Source: Ruficoccus amylovorans
Lineage (GTDB): Bacteria; Verrucomicrobiota; Verrucomicrobiia; Opitutales; Cerasicoccaceae
Direction of reading: 5' to 3'
NCBI RefSeq assembly: GCF_014230085.1
Contig: NZ_JACHVB010000063.1
Location: 100,643 to 164,642, forward strand
DNA: 64,000 nucleotides
In this document: one piece after another, positions 8,339 to 20,781 of the stretch
Numbering within the stretch: position 1 is the first letter of the stretch
Layout: each line of letters opens with the position of its first letter
Made by a program: the position numbers and the translations under genes
The notes under the pieces: model-generated
Databases searched by the model: none
Told to the model about the DNA's origin: nothing
Seen by the model: the letters and a program-made list of their open reading frames with translations, nothing else

Positions 8339-9265
8339 ATGGCTGGCACCACACAATCCAGGCTCGGGCGTATCCAAAAATCGATACAGGGCGGCCTCGA
8401 ACCCTCCTGGCCGCTGCGAGCACTCTTGATCGGAGGAGCACTGCTCTTTCTCGCCGTGATGCTTCTACTCCCGCTGGCTGCGGTGTTCTTCGAAGCGCTT
8501 CGGCGCGGGCTGGAAGCGTTTATGGACAGCTTCGCCGACGAGGACGCGCAGCACGCGATCAAGCTAACCCTGTTGGTTGCAGGCATCGCGATCCCGTTTA
8601 ACACGCTGTTCGGCCTGTGCGCATCGTGGGCCATCGCCAAGTATGACTTCCCCGGCAAGAGCGTCCTGCTTACGTTGATCGACCTGCCCTTCGCGGTCTC
8701 ACCCGTCATTGCGGGCCTGATCTACGTACTCCTGTTCGGGGCGCAGGGCTGGCTCGGCCCGTGGCTGGCGGAGCATAACATTCAGATCATCTTCGCCGTA
8801 CCGGGCATCGTGCTGGCCACGGTCTTCGTCACCTTCCCCTTCGTCGCCCGCGAGTTGATCCCGGCTATGCAGGCGCAGGGCAACGACGAGGAGTTGGCCG
8901 CGCTCACCCTCGGCGCCTCCGGCTGGCAGACCTTCCGACGCGTAACCTTGCCGAACATTCGCTGGCCGCTGTTTTACGGTGTGGTTCTGTGCAACGCGCG
9001 GGCCATGGGAGAGTTCGGCGCGGTCTCCGTCGTCTCCGGCCACATCCGGGGCGAGACCAACACAGTCCCTCTCTACGTAGAGATTCTCTATAACGAGTAC
9101 AACTTCGTGGCGGCCTTTGCCATGGCTTCGCTGCTGGCGCTGCTGGCGCTGGTCACGCTCGCCGCCAAGTCCTTCATCGAATGGCGTGTCCAGCGGGCCG
9201 ACCGCGCCCGCACTGGCGAGCGCCTGCCGGACAATACGCCCGTCCACAAACTTCAGCACTCATGA
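8339..9265 (+). CDS. cysW: Sulfate ABC transporter permease CysW
   Basis: A 308-residue membrane permease homologous to CysT, with the EAA loop [22 protein letters not shown] and the CysW-typical [18 protein letters not shown] and [16 protein letters not shown] segments. It forms the transmembrane pore with CysT. Its stop overlaps the cysA start (ATGA), indicating translational coupling. Confidence 0.95.
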   Translation: MAGTTQSRLGRIQKSIQGGLEPSWPLRALLIGGALLFLAVMLLLPLAAVFFEALRRGLEAFMDSFADEDAQHAIKLTLLVAGIAIPFNTLFGLCASWAIAKYDFPGKSVLLTLIDLPFAVSPVIAGLIYVLLFGAQGWLGPWLAEHNIQIIFAVPGIVLATVFVTFPFVARELIPAMQAQGNDEELAALTLGASGWQTFRRVTLPNIRWPLFYGVVLCNARAMGEFGAVSVVSGHIRGETNTVPLYVEILYNEYNFVAAFAMASLLALLALVTLAAKSFIEWRVQRADRARTGERLPDNTPVHKLQHS

Positions 9266-10338
9266 GCATCCTCGCCACTAACATTTCCAAGCACTTCGGC
9301 CCGACCGCAGCGCTCGACGACGTGACGCTCGAAGTCGAAAGCGGCCAACTCGTCGCGCTCGTCGGCCCCTCCGGCTCGGGCAAAACCACGCTCCTGCGCA
9401 TTCTCGCCGGACTCGAAACCCCCGACCCCGGCAGCGGCGAAATCCGCTTCCACGGAGAGAATGTCAGTGGCCTGCCCGTACAAAAGCGCCAGGTTGGTAT
9501 GGTCTTCCAACACTACGCTCTTTTCCGCCACCTCAGTGTTGAGCAAAACATCGCCTTCGGCCTGACGGTAAAAAAACGCGTCGAGCGCCCCACCCGCACG
9601 GCCATCCGCGCCAAGGTCGATGAGCTGCTCCACCTCGTCCAGCTTGACGGCCTGGGCAAGCGGCTGCCCTCGCAGCTTTCCGGCGGGCAGCGCCAACGTG
9701 TCGCCCTGGCCCGCGCCCTCGCCATCGAGCCGCGCATCCTGCTGCTGGACGAGCCCTTTGGTGCGCTCGACGCCAAGGTCCGGAAGGACCTGCGCCGCTG
9801 GTTACGACACTTCCATGAGTCGATTAAACTGACCACGGTCTTTGTCACCCATGACCAGGAGGAAGCCCTCGAACTGGCCGACGAGGTCGTCGTCATGAAC
9901 CGTGCGCGTATCGCCCAGGTCGGCCCGCCGCAGGCGGTTTTCGACCGGCCCGAGTCGCCGTTCGTGATCGAGTTCATGGGCAACGTCAACCGGCTGGAAG
10001 CCGGGATGGCAGCTAACGGTAGCCGCCCTCATGACCAGCTCTACGTACGCCCGCATGATGTCGAGATCCGCCCACAGGGCGAGCACGGCACCCTTCCGGC
10101 ACGCGTGCTGCACATTTTCTCAGCCGGGAGTGCCGGGCGCCTTACCCTGGAGCGCCTGACCAACCGCGAGCTGATCGAGGCCGAAATTTCCCGCGCCGAG
10201 CTGGACGAGCTTCAACTGAGCGCAGGGCAGGAAGTCGGCATCCGCTTCCGGCACATCCGGCTCTTTGCCAAGACGGCCGAAGGTCGACAGGAACTGGTCG
10301 AAAACGACGAGCTGGCCCACTCACTCAACCAGGGCTGA
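9262..10338 (+). CDS. cysA: Sulfate/thiosulfate import ATP-binding protein CysA
   Basis: A 358-residue ABC ATPase energising sulfate uptake. Walker A is GPSGSGKTT, the signature is [15 protein letters not shown], Walker B is [12 protein letters not shown], and the switch histidine is in [11 protein letters not shown]-terminal regulatory domain of the TOBE type ([10 protein letters not shown] and onwards) follows. The start is placed at [14 protein letters not shown], which overlaps the cysW stop; the frame is open upstream but only inside cysW. This is the last gene of the sulfate operon. Confidence 0.95.
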   Translation: MSILATNISKHFGPTAALDDVTLEVESGQLVALVGPSGSGKTTLLRILAGLETPDPGSGEIRFHGENVSGLPVQKRQVGMVFQHYALFRHLSVEQNIAFGLTVKKRVERPTRTAIRAKVDELLHLVQLDGLGKRLPSQLSGGQRQRVALARALAIEPRILLLDEPFGALDAKVRKDLRRWLRHFHESIKLTTVFVTHDQEEALELADEVVVMNRARIAQVGPPQAVFDRPESPFVIEFMGNVNRLEAGMAANGSRPHDQLYVRPHDVEIRPQGEHGTLPARVLHIFSAGSAGRLTLERLTNRELIEAEISRAELDELQLSAGQEVGIRFRHIRLFAKTAEGRQELVENDELAHSLNQG

Positions 10339-10361
10339 CAAGCTTCCCGCACCTGGCTTGA

Positions 10362-10384
10362 CAAACAAGGGTTTTAGCAGGAAG
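10362..10384 (+). repeat. Dispersed 23-nt module, copy 1
   Basis: CAAACAAGGGTTTTAGCAGG followed by AAG begins 24 nt after the cysA stop. A copy with 20 of 23 identical positions is at 56362-56384, just after the exosortase gene. Both copies sit at the 3' side of a plus-strand gene facing a minus-strand gene. Confidence 0.6.
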
Positions 10385-10474
10385 GGCTGCAAGGTCGTTA
10401 GGTGGGCTAACTCATCCGACGGTTCCTCGGCTATGTTTCCATGCCGTCAGTTTACTCTCCTCCCCAAAAGGACG

Positions 10475-10570
10475 TTTCTGGCCGCGCAGGGAACGGGGGC
10501 CCGTTGCTACGGGCGTAGCGCGGTATGTGGGTCAGCCTTTACGAACCCCCGCTCCCTGCGCGGCCAGAAA
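10475..10570. repeat. Large inverted repeat between convergent cysA and the efflux operon
   Basis: TTTCTGGCCGCGCAGGGA at 10475-10492 has its exact reverse complement at 10553-10570, and the match continues inward as G/C runs (GGGGG against CCCCC). The roughly 60-nt interior contains a small hairpin, GCTACG-GG-CGTAGC (10506-10519). It lies between the 3' ends of convergent operons and may be a bidirectional terminator or mRNA 3'-end stabiliser, though no T tract follows either arm. Confidence 0.8.
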
Positions 10571-10595
10571 TTATGTATTCAAGAATAACTACAGA

Positions 10596-12050
10596 TCAGT
10601 TCACAACGGCGTCGGATTCGCCGCCGCCGGGCTCATCCAGTGGCTGCCAACCGCCACCGAGCACGGCGTAGAGCTTTACCTGGTTGCTCAGGCGGACCAA
10701 TTCAAGCGAGACCAGCTCAAGCTGGGCGGCATAGAGCTCACGCTCGGAGTCGAGCACGCTCAGGTAGCTGTCGAGTCCACGCACGTAGCGCACGTTCGAG
10801 AGGCGGTTGACCTCCGACTCGGACTGTACGAACTCCCGCTGTGCCTCCAACTGCTGGAGGATGGTCCCCCGCACGGCCAGCGCGTCGGCTACCTCGCGGA
10901 AGCTTGACTGAATAACCTGCTCGTACTGGGCGATGGCTATCTTCTTATCCGCCTCGCTCACGCGGACGGCGGCCCAGGTGCGCGGATCGAAAATCGGCAT
11001 CGTGATCTGAGCGCCGTAGGCCCACATGCCCTGACCAGACTTGAACAAACCGGAAAGGTCACTGCTGGCGGTACCGGCGGCAGCGGTCAATGAGATGCGC
11101 GGAAAAAAGGCGGCACGGGCCGCGCCGATGTTGGCGTTGGCGGCCATGAGCTTGTGCTCGGCTTCGATGATATCGGGGCGGTTGAGCAGCACGAGCGAGG
11201 AAACCCCGGCGGAGATCGGCGCGGGCGGCTCGATCGAGTCGAGGTCGCCGGGCAGGAGATCGGCGGGCACAGTCGTACCGGCCAGCAGGTTGAGCGCGTT
11301 TTTATCCACCGCGATCAACTGAACAAACGTCACCAACGAAACCTGCGCGGCATCCACCTGAGCCTGCGCCCGGTGCACATCAAGCAGCGGGCTCAGGCCA
11401 CGGTCGTAGCGGCGCGTCACGAGGTCGAGCGCATCCTCCCGTGTCTTCAGCGTGGTCTTGGCCAGTTCGAGCCGGGCCTGGTCGGCGGCCAGTGTCAGGT
11501 ACGCGGTGGCAACCTGCGAGACCAGCATGGTCTGCACACTACGGCTGGCCTGCTCGGTGGCGAAGTACTCCTGCAAGGCAGCATCGGACATACTGCGAAT
11601 GCGCCCGAACAAATCCAGCTCCCACGAGGCGAAGCCGAAGTCCGCGCTGTATTGAGAAGCTGTGACAGAGGTATTCGAGTAGGAGAGGTCCGCCGGAGTG
11701 CGGGCACGGTCTGCACTGGCTCCGGCGTTGACCGTGGGCAGCAGCGCCGAGCGCTCGATGTTGTAGAGCGCGCGCATGCGTTCGATGTTGAGCGTCGCCA
11801 CCCGCAGGTCGCGGTTGTTTTCCAGCGACAGGGTGATGACTTCGCGCAGCTTGGAGTCGGTGTAGAACTCCGCCCAGGGCAGGTGCCCTGCCGCAGGAGC
11901 GGAGGAAACGGCGTCGTCGGCCTGGTAGGCCCCTCCCTCCGGGAAGTCAGCCGGGATGGGCGCTGGCGGGCGTTCGTAGTCCGGGGCCATGCTGCACCCG
12001 GTCAGGAGTGCGGCGGTCGCGGCGGTCAGGAAATATACGTGCTTGTTCAT
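10596..12050 (-). CDS. RND efflux system outer-membrane lipoprotein (OprM/NodT family)
   Basis: A 484-residue TolC-like outer-membrane channel. The N-terminus is a lipoprotein signal with lipobox LLTGCS, so the mature protein is lipidated on that cysteine. The two tandem outer-membrane-efflux domains are recognisable from GLSPLLDVHRAQAQVDAAQ and GLDSYLSVLDSERELYAAQLE. It completes the tripartite pump and is the last gene of the three-gene minus-strand operon, 24 nt after the RND gene. Confidence 0.92.
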   Translation of the reverse strand: MNKHVYFLTAATAALLTGCSMAPDYERPPAPIPADFPEGGAYQADDAVSSAPAAGHLPWAEFYTDSKLREVITLSLENNRDLRVATLNIERMRALYNIERSALLPTVNAGASADRARTPADLSYSNTSVTASQYSADFGFASWELDLFGRIRSMSDAALQEYFATEQASRSVQTMLVSQVATAYLTLAADQARLELAKTTLKTREDALDLVTRRYDRGLSPLLDVHRAQAQVDAAQVSLVTFVQLIAVDKNALNLLAGTTVPADLLPGDLDSIEPPAPISAGVSSLVLLNRPDIIEAEHKLMAANANIGAARAAFFPRISLTAAAGTASSDLSGLFKSGQGMWAYGAQITMPIFDPRTWAAVRVSEADKKIAIAQYEQVIQSSFREVADALAVRGTILQQLEAQREFVQSESEVNRLSNVRYVRGLDSYLSVLDSERELYAAQLELVSLELVRLSNQVKLYAVLGGGWQPLDEPGGGESDAVVN

Positions 12051-12074
12051 GGAACTGAGCGTTGGAAGGCCATT

Positions 12075-15000
12075 CTAGGAAGCGGGCTGCTGCTTACTGG
12101 CAGACTCCTGATTACGGGCGGCCTGTTCCCGTTTCTTTTTGCTGAAGCGCCGACCAAAGCGTTCCACGATCACGTAGAACAGCGGCGCGAAAATTGTGAC
12201 AAGGAAGGTCGAGGTCACCACCCCACCGATGACGCTCGTGCCGATCGCCATCTGCGCTCCGGCTCCGGCCCCGCTGGCCATGGCCAGCGGCAGCACACCG
12301 AAGCCGAAAGCGAGCGAAGTCATCAGGATCGGGCGCAGACGCAGCTTGGCCGCCTCCAGCGTGGCGTCAAAGACCCGCATACCGTCGTCCAGCCGCTGCT
12401 TGGCAAACTGCACGATCAGGATGGCGTTCTTTGTGGTCAGTCCGAGCGTGGTCAGAAGACCGATCTGGAAGTACACGTCGTTGGGCAGACCGCGAAGGGA
12501 CGAGGCGATCACGCCCCCGATGACCCCCAGCGGCAGCGCCAGCAGGACGGAGACCGGGATGGTCCAGCTCTCATAGAGCGCGGCCAGGCAGAGGAAGATG
12601 ACCAGAATCGAGAAGGCGTACAACGGCCCGGTCTGCGAACCGGCCTGCCGCTCCTGATAGGACAGGCCGTTCCAGTCGAAGCCGATGCCCTCGGGCAACT
12701 GATCGACAAAGCTCTCCATCTTCGCCATCGCGTCCCCCGAACTGCTGCCGGGGCTGGGCTCGCCCAGGATGTTGATCGAAGGGAAGGCGTTGTAGCGCTC
12801 CAGCTTGGGCGAACCGTAGGACCAGTAACCCGTCGCGAAGGAGGAGAACGGCACCATCTTGCCCTGCGTGTTGCGCACGTAGAGTCTTTCCAGATCCTCA
12901 GGCTGCATGCGGAAGGGTGCGTCGGCCTGCACATAGACACGCTTGACGCGGCCGGCCTGGATGAAGTCGTTCACATAGGCGCTGCCGAAGCTGGCCGAAA
13001 TCGTGTTGTGGATGGCGTCGATGGGCACGCCGAGCGAACCGGCCTTTTCCCAGTCCACATCAATGCGGTATTCGGGCACGTCTTCGAGGCCGTTGGGACG
13101 GACCTTCATCAGTGTCGGGTCCTGCGCGGCCATGCCCAGAAGCTGGTTGCGGGCCTCCATCAGCTTTTCGTGGCCGAGACCGCCCCGGTCGAGCAACTGG
13201 AAGTCAAAGCCCTTGGCGTGTCCCAACTCAAGTACCGCCGGGGGCGGGAAGGCAAAGACAAGGCCGTTGCGGATGGTCGCAAAGTGCTCGGTGGCACGGG
13301 CGGCCACGCTGTTGACATCGAGGCCGGGCTTGTCGCGGTCTTTCCAGTCACGCAGCTTGATAAAGGCCAGACCGGAGTTCTGCCCGCGACCGGAAAAGCT
13401 CTGGCCGGAGATCGCCATACAGGATTCGACCGCGTCGGCTTCGTCCTCGGTGAAGTAGCGCGAGACCTCGCGCATGATTTCACGGGTCTGCTCCAGCGTG
13501 GAGTTACCCGGCAGCATGGCCTGCACCATGAGCACGCCCTGGTCCTCATTCGGGAGGTAGGCAGTGGGCATGCGGACAAAGAGCCAGCCCATCGCCACCG
13601 TGATCAGGATAAAGGCGAAGACATAGCGCAACTGCTTGCGCAGAGCCTGTCCGACCACGCGCAGGTACAGGTCACGCGAGCGGAAAAAGATCTTGTCGAA
13701 CCAGACGAAGAACGGACGGAACAACTTGAAACCGGACTCCGCTGCTTCGTGTCCCTTTTCCACCGGCTTGAGCAGTGAAACGCATAGCACCGGGGTCAGC
13801 ACAAGGGCGACGACCACGGACAGCAACATGGCCGCGATGATCGTGACGGAGAACTGCCGGTAGATCACCCCCGTCGATCCGGCGAAGAACGCCATCGGCC
13901 CGAACACCGCCGAGAGCACCAGGCCGATACCAATCAGAGCCGGGGTGATTTCGTCCATCGACTTGCGGGTGGCTTCGAAGGGCGGCAAGCCCTCCTCGGT
14001 CATGATACGCTCGACGTTTTCCACCACCACGATGGCGTCGTCCACCAGCAGGCCGATGGCCAGCACCATGGCGAACATGGTCAGCATGTTGATCGAGAAC
14101 CCGAACAGTCCGAGCACGGCAAACGTCCCCAGGATAACCACCGGCACGGCGATGGTCGGGATGAGCGTGGCGCGCATGTTACCCATGAACAGGTACATGA
14201 CGAGGAAGACGAGGATGATCGCCTCGAAGAGCGTCTTGACCACTTCTTCAATGGCCACCTCGACAAAGGGTGTAGTGTCGTACGGATACACGACCTGAAG
14301 CCCGGAAGGGAAAAAGTGGCTCATCTCGTCCAGACGAGTGCGAATGTTATTGGCCGTCTCCAGCGCGTTCGCCCCGGCAGCCTGACGGACGGCCAGCGCG
14401 GCGGCGGGCAGGCCGTTGTACTCGTTCTCGACATCGTAGGACTCCGCCCCAAGCTCGGTCCGGGCCACATCACTGATTCGCACGATGGAGCCGTCCGGGT
14501 TGATTCGCAGCGGGATCTGCGCGAACTCCTCCGGCGTCTTCAGCAGGCTCTGCACGATGATGGCGGCATTGAGCCGCTGGCCCTCCACGGACGGAGTGGC
14601 CCCGAACTGCCCGGCCGAAATCTCGACGTTGTAGGACTGCAAACCGTTAATCACATCCTGCACCGTCATCTGATATTCGGTCAGCCGATCGGGGTCCACC
14701 CAGATACGCATGGAGTACTGCGTGCCGAAGACTTCGACTTCGCCGACGCCGGGCACACGAGAAAGGACTTTTTCGAGATTGGACTGGGCGTAGTCACGCA
14801 GGTCGTTGCCGTCCATGCTCCCGTCTTCCGAGACCAGGCCGACGATCATCAGGTAGTTCCGGGTAGACTTGCTGACCTTGACCCCCTGGCGCTGCACCAC
14901 TTCGGGCAAGCTGGCCATGGCGAGCTGAAGCTTGTTCTGCACCTGAGACCAGGCCATGTCGGGATCGACACCGGGCGCGAAGGTCAGCTCGATACGCGAA

Positions 15001-15263
15001 CTGCCCGAGGAGTCGCTCGTCGCGCTCATGTACAGCAACTGGTCGAAGCCGGTCATCTTCTGCTCGATGATCTGGGTGACGCTGTTCTCCACCGTCTCGG
15101 CGGATGCCCCCGGATAAAACGCGGTGATCGCGATGGAGGGTGGCGCGATCGGCGGGTACTGCGAAATCGGCAGGATGTAAATGCCGAGCAGACCGGCCAC
15201 CATGAGGATGATGGCGATGACCCAGGCGAAAACGGGACGGACTAGAAAGAATCTTGATAACAT
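12075..15263 (-). CDS. RND multidrug efflux transporter, HAE1 family (AcrB/MexB-like)
   Basis: A 1062-residue inner-membrane proton-drug antiporter of typical length. Hallmarks are the N-terminal helix FFLVRPVFAWVIAIILMVAG, the GGSS-like porter segments, and the proton-relay motif GLLVDDAIVVVENVER in TM4. The periplasmic part contains the repeated docking/pore domains. The basic cytoplasmic tail (FSKKKREQAARNQ) ends the protein. It is encoded between the adaptor and the outer-membrane channel. Drug range cannot be inferred. Long open frames on the opposite strand here are coding shadows. Confidence 0.95.
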   Translation of the reverse strand: MLSRFFLVRPVFAWVIAIILMVAGLLGIYILPISQYPPIAPPSIAITAFYPGASAETVENSVTQIIEQKMTGFDQLLYMSATSDSSGSSRIELTFAPGVDPDMAWSQVQNKLQLAMASLPEVVQRQGVKVSKSTRNYLMIVGLVSEDGSMDGNDLRDYAQSNLEKVLSRVPGVGEVEVFGTQYSMRIWVDPDRLTEYQMTVQDVINGLQSYNVEISAGQFGATPSVEGQRLNAAIIVQSLLKTPEEFAQIPLRINPDGSIVRISDVARTELGAESYDVENEYNGLPAAALAVRQAAGANALETANNIRTRLDEMSHFFPSGLQVVYPYDTTPFVEVAIEEVVKTLFEAIILVFLVMYLFMGNMRATLIPTIAVPVVILGTFAVLGLFGFSINMLTMFAMVLAIGLLVDDAIVVVENVERIMTEEGLPPFEATRKSMDEITPALIGIGLVLSAVFGPMAFFAGSTGVIYRQFSVTIIAAMLLSVVVALVLTPVLCVSLLKPVEKGHEAAESGFKLFRPFFVWFDKIFFRSRDLYLRVVGQALRKQLRYVFAFILITVAMGWLFVRMPTAYLPNEDQGVLMVQAMLPGNSTLEQTREIMREVSRYFTEDEADAVESCMAISGQSFSGRGQNSGLAFIKLRDWKDRDKPGLDVNSVAARATEHFATIRNGLVFAFPPPAVLELGHAKGFDFQLLDRGGLGHEKLMEARNQLLGMAAQDPTLMKVRPNGLEDVPEYRIDVDWEKAGSLGVPIDAIHNTISASFGSAYVNDFIQAGRVKRVYVQADAPFRMQPEDLERLYVRNTQGKMVPFSSFATGYWSYGSPKLERYNAFPSINILGEPSPGSSSGDAMAKMESFVDQLPEGIGFDWNGLSYQERQAGSQTGPLYAFSILVIFLCLAALYESWTIPVSVLLALPLGVIGGVIASSLRGLPNDVYFQIGLLTTLGLTTKNAILIVQFAKQRLDDGMRVFDATLEAAKLRLRPILMTSLAFGFGVLPLAMASGAGAGAQMAIGTSVIGGVVTSTFLVTIFAPLFYVIVERFGRRFSKKKREQAARNQESASKQQPAS

Positions 15264-15340
15264 GACGGCAATTCGTGTTTGGCCTGGCGGAAGCGCCCCC
15301 GTCTGGGAGCGCCCAACCGCGGCCCGCTATTGGCAAACGT

Positions 15341-16600
15341 TTACTCGGCAGCCGGGGCGGTCTTCTCCGTGGATGAGTCCTCCTGCGCGGCGGGAGCCGG
15401 AGCGGTCGCGGGCCCGGCATTCGGATCAAAGGCGATGGTCTTGACTTCGGCGCCGGGGCGAACCTTCTGCGAGCCTTCGACGATGACCCGGTCCCCCGCC
15501 TTCAGGCCCGAAGTGACCAGCCAACGCCCGTCGATTGAGCGGTCGATCTCCAGCAGCCGCTGGATGACGGTGCCCGATTCATCCACCACCAGCGCGACGG
15601 CCTCGCCTTTTGGGTTACGGGCCACGCCCTGTTGGGTGATGAGGACAGCCTTGTCGTTGACACCCTCCTTAACCTCGACGCGCACGTACATCCCCGGCAG
15701 CAGGAGACCCTCGGGATTCGGAAAAACCATCCGCAGGATAACCGATCCGGTGCTCGGATCGACCGTCACTTCCTGAAACTGGAGCGTGCCCTTGTGCGGG
15801 TAACGGGTGCCGTCTTCAAAGATGAGCTCAACCTCGCTGAGCGTTTCGCCCGAGCGGTCGAGATTTCCCGCGTCCAGATGACGACGAAGGGCCAGCAGTT
15901 CGCTGGTAGACTGCGGCACGTCCACGTAAATCGGGTCAATCTGCTGGACTGAAGCCAGCGCCTGCGCCTGATAGGCCATCACAATCGCGCCGTCGGTGAC
16001 CGAGGAGCGCCCAATGCGACCGGCGATGGGGGCGCGAATCTTCGTGTAGTCCAGATTGATCTGCGCGGTCAACAACGCGGCCTTGGCCTGCTCAATGGCG
16101 GCCTCTGCCGCCAGCACCGAAGCCTGCGCCACATCGTAGTCCGTCGCGGCCTGGTCACGCTCGGAGGCGGCCACCGCCTTCTCCTCATAAAGCGCACCGT
16201 AGCGCTCCTCATTGATCTTGGCCAGGGCGAGTGTGGCCCGTGCCTGGTCGGCGGCCTTTTCCGCAGCGGCCAGATTTGCTTTCGCGCTGGCCACCTCGGC
16301 CTCGAACGGGGCCGCGTCAATCTGATAAAGCACCTCGCCCGCCTCAACGTCGGCCCCTTCGGTAAAGAGCCGCTTCTGCAACAGGCCACTGACCTGCGGA
16401 CGGATTTCCGCCACCCGGTAGCTGGCCGTACGCCCCGGCAACTCCGTCCTCAGGACTACTGTCTCCGGTTCGAGTGTCACCGTGGTTACGAGCGGCTTGG
16501 GGGCGGCGGCTGGAGCCTGCTCGCCACTGTCGCAGCCAGCCAGCAAAAGGCAAACGGCGGCAGCGCCGGCAGGTATAAAAATGCGGAAAGAATTCTTCAT
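15341..16600 (-). CDS. RND efflux periplasmic adaptor subunit (AcrA/MexA-like lipoprotein)
   Basis: A 419-residue membrane-fusion protein. The start is placed at MKNSFRIFIPAG because it gives a proper lipoprotein signal with lipobox LLLAGCD; the frame is open upstream but runs into the regulatory palindrome. The lipoyl/barrel-sandwich halves (VRPQVSGLLQKRLFTEGADV; YTKIRAPIAGRIGRSSVTDG) flank a long alanine-rich coiled-coil hairpin. The C-terminal tail is proline/alanine-rich. It is the first gene of the efflux operon, transcribed divergently from the TetR-type regulator. Confidence 0.93.
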   Translation of the reverse strand: MKNSFRIFIPAGAAAVCLLLAGCDSGEQAPAAAPKPLVTTVTLEPETVVLRTELPGRTASYRVAEIRPQVSGLLQKRLFTEGADVEAGEVLYQIDAAPFEAEVASAKANLAAAEKAADQARATLALAKINEERYGALYEEKAVAASERDQAATDYDVAQASVLAAEAAIEQAKAALLTAQINLDYTKIRAPIAGRIGRSSVTDGAIVMAYQAQALASVQQIDPIYVDVPQSTSELLALRRHLDAGNLDRSGETLSEVELIFEDGTRYPHKGTLQFQEVTVDPSTGSVILRMVFPNPEGLLLPGMYVRVEVKEGVNDKAVLITQQGVARNPKGEAVALVVDESGTVIQRLLEIDRSIDGRWLVTSGLKAGDRVIVEGSQKVRPGAEVKTIAFDPNAGPATAPAPAAQEDSSTEKTAPAAE

Positions 16601-16698
16601 AGCTGAAAAAAAAGGAACGGTGGTGGAAAGTTCGCCCGCCGAGAGACAACCCGACGGGCGAATGATCGAGCCGGGCCAGCCGACTACTTGCACCATTG

Positions 16699-16768
16699 AT
16701 TATTCAAATACGAATTTCATTTATCGCTTGCGCTGTCAAGCGATTACTCTTAATTAAATTTGAATAAT
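16699..16768. promoter_or_regulatory. Concentric double palindrome: probable TetR operator of the efflux operon
   Basis: An inner dyad ATCGCTTG-N6-CAAGCGAT (16723-16744) and an outer dyad ATTATTCAAAT...ATTTGAATAAT (16699-16709 and 16758-16768) share exactly the same centre, between 16733 and 16734. The 22-bp inner palindrome is a typical size for a TetR operator. The AT-rich outer arms could hold the two divergent promoters or a second dimer site. It lies between the adaptor gene and the tetR-type gene. Confidence 0.75.
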
Positions 16769-16833
16769 TGCAAAAAACTTTACCTCGCACTCTGTTCCAG
16801 TTAACAGGAGACTACCCCATTACTCGCTAACCC

Positions 16834-17499
16834 GTGGCCAATACAAAAAACAACGCCTCCACCCAGGAAACCCGCCGCAAACTAATTGAAGCAGCAGGCG
16901 AGATATTCGCCGAACGCGGGCTGCACGCAGCGACGATCAAGGAGATCACGACACGTGCAGGCGTCAACTGCGCGGCGATCAACTACCACTTCAGCGATAA
17001 ATTTGAGCTGTATGCAGCCGTCATCCGCTATGCCGTCGCCAACAGCCCCTGCACCATCCCCCCGGCCGAGCCCGGCGCCACGGCCGAAGAGCGTCTGCGC
17101 GCCTACATCGGCATGCAGATCGATGATGTGTACTCACGTGCACGACCGAGCTGGCATACCACTCTCGTCGCCCACGAGCTGGCCCAGCCGACCGCTGCAC
17201 TTGACGCGGTGATGGAGGATCTCATCCGGCCACGAATCGTCGTCATGAACGAAATCATCAACGAAATTCTGGGGCCGGGCGCGACGGAAAAGGAACTCGC
17301 GTACGCCGGCATGAGCATCGGAGGGCAAAACTTCCTGCACGTCTACCACCAGGAAGTCCTTCAACGCGTGCACCCCAAGCTGGCCAACCAGCACAAGCGC
17401 GAAGAAATCATCGACCACATCCTGAAGTTCTCGCTCGACGGCCTCTACGGAATGCGGGACAAAATCCGCGCCCGTAACAAGGGCAAGGGCACCGACTAA
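16834..17499 (+). CDS. TetR-family regulator, CerR-like C-terminal domain
   Basis: A 221-residue repressor with a TetR helix-turn-helix (TRRKLIEAAGEIFAERGLHAA; ITTRAGVNCAAINYHFSDK) followed by a ligand-binding domain that resembles the CerR/DUF1956 type. The first codon is GTG at 16834 with no strong ribosome-binding site at normal distance (GGAG is about 23 nt upstream), so the start is tentative. Divergent orientation to the RND operon and the palindrome between them indicate local repression of the pump and probably autoregulation. The C-terminus is basic. Confidence 0.9.
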   Translation: MANTKNNASTQETRRKLIEAAGEIFAERGLHAATIKEITTRAGVNCAAINYHFSDKFELYAAVIRYAVANSPCTIPPAEPGATAEERLRAYIGMQIDDVYSRARPSWHTTLVAHELAQPTAALDAVMEDLIRPRIVVMNEIINEILGPGATEKELAYAGMSIGGQNFLHVYHQEVLQRVHPKLANQHKREEIIDHILKFSLDGLYGMRDKIRARNKGKGTD

Positions 17500-17523
17500 G
17501 AGCCTGTTTCAAAATTCGTCTCA

Positions 17524-17576
17524 GGGCTCGCGCACAGCCCAGCCACCGGGGTGAAGCCACATCGCCCCCACCCCGG
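17524..17576. terminator. Two hairpins between convergent genes
   Basis: GGGCT-N7-AGCCC (17524-17540) is followed by CCGGGGTG-N15-CACCCCGG (17546-17576). They fill the 92-nt gap between the ends of the TetR-type gene and the beta-galactosidase gene. No T tract follows, so factor-independent termination is not certain. The layout resembles the other short-hairpin strings in this window. Confidence 0.5.
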
Positions 17577-17591
17577 CCGACATGCAATTGC

Positions 17592-20753
<3,162 letters not shown>

Positions 20754-20781
20754 CTACACTCATGTAAAATCTGATTAAACT

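Noticed and set aside
11154..13778. 874-residue open frame on the plus strand across the efflux genes
   Set aside because: Antisense shadow of the RND operon; low-complexity His/Gly/Arg composition, no domain.
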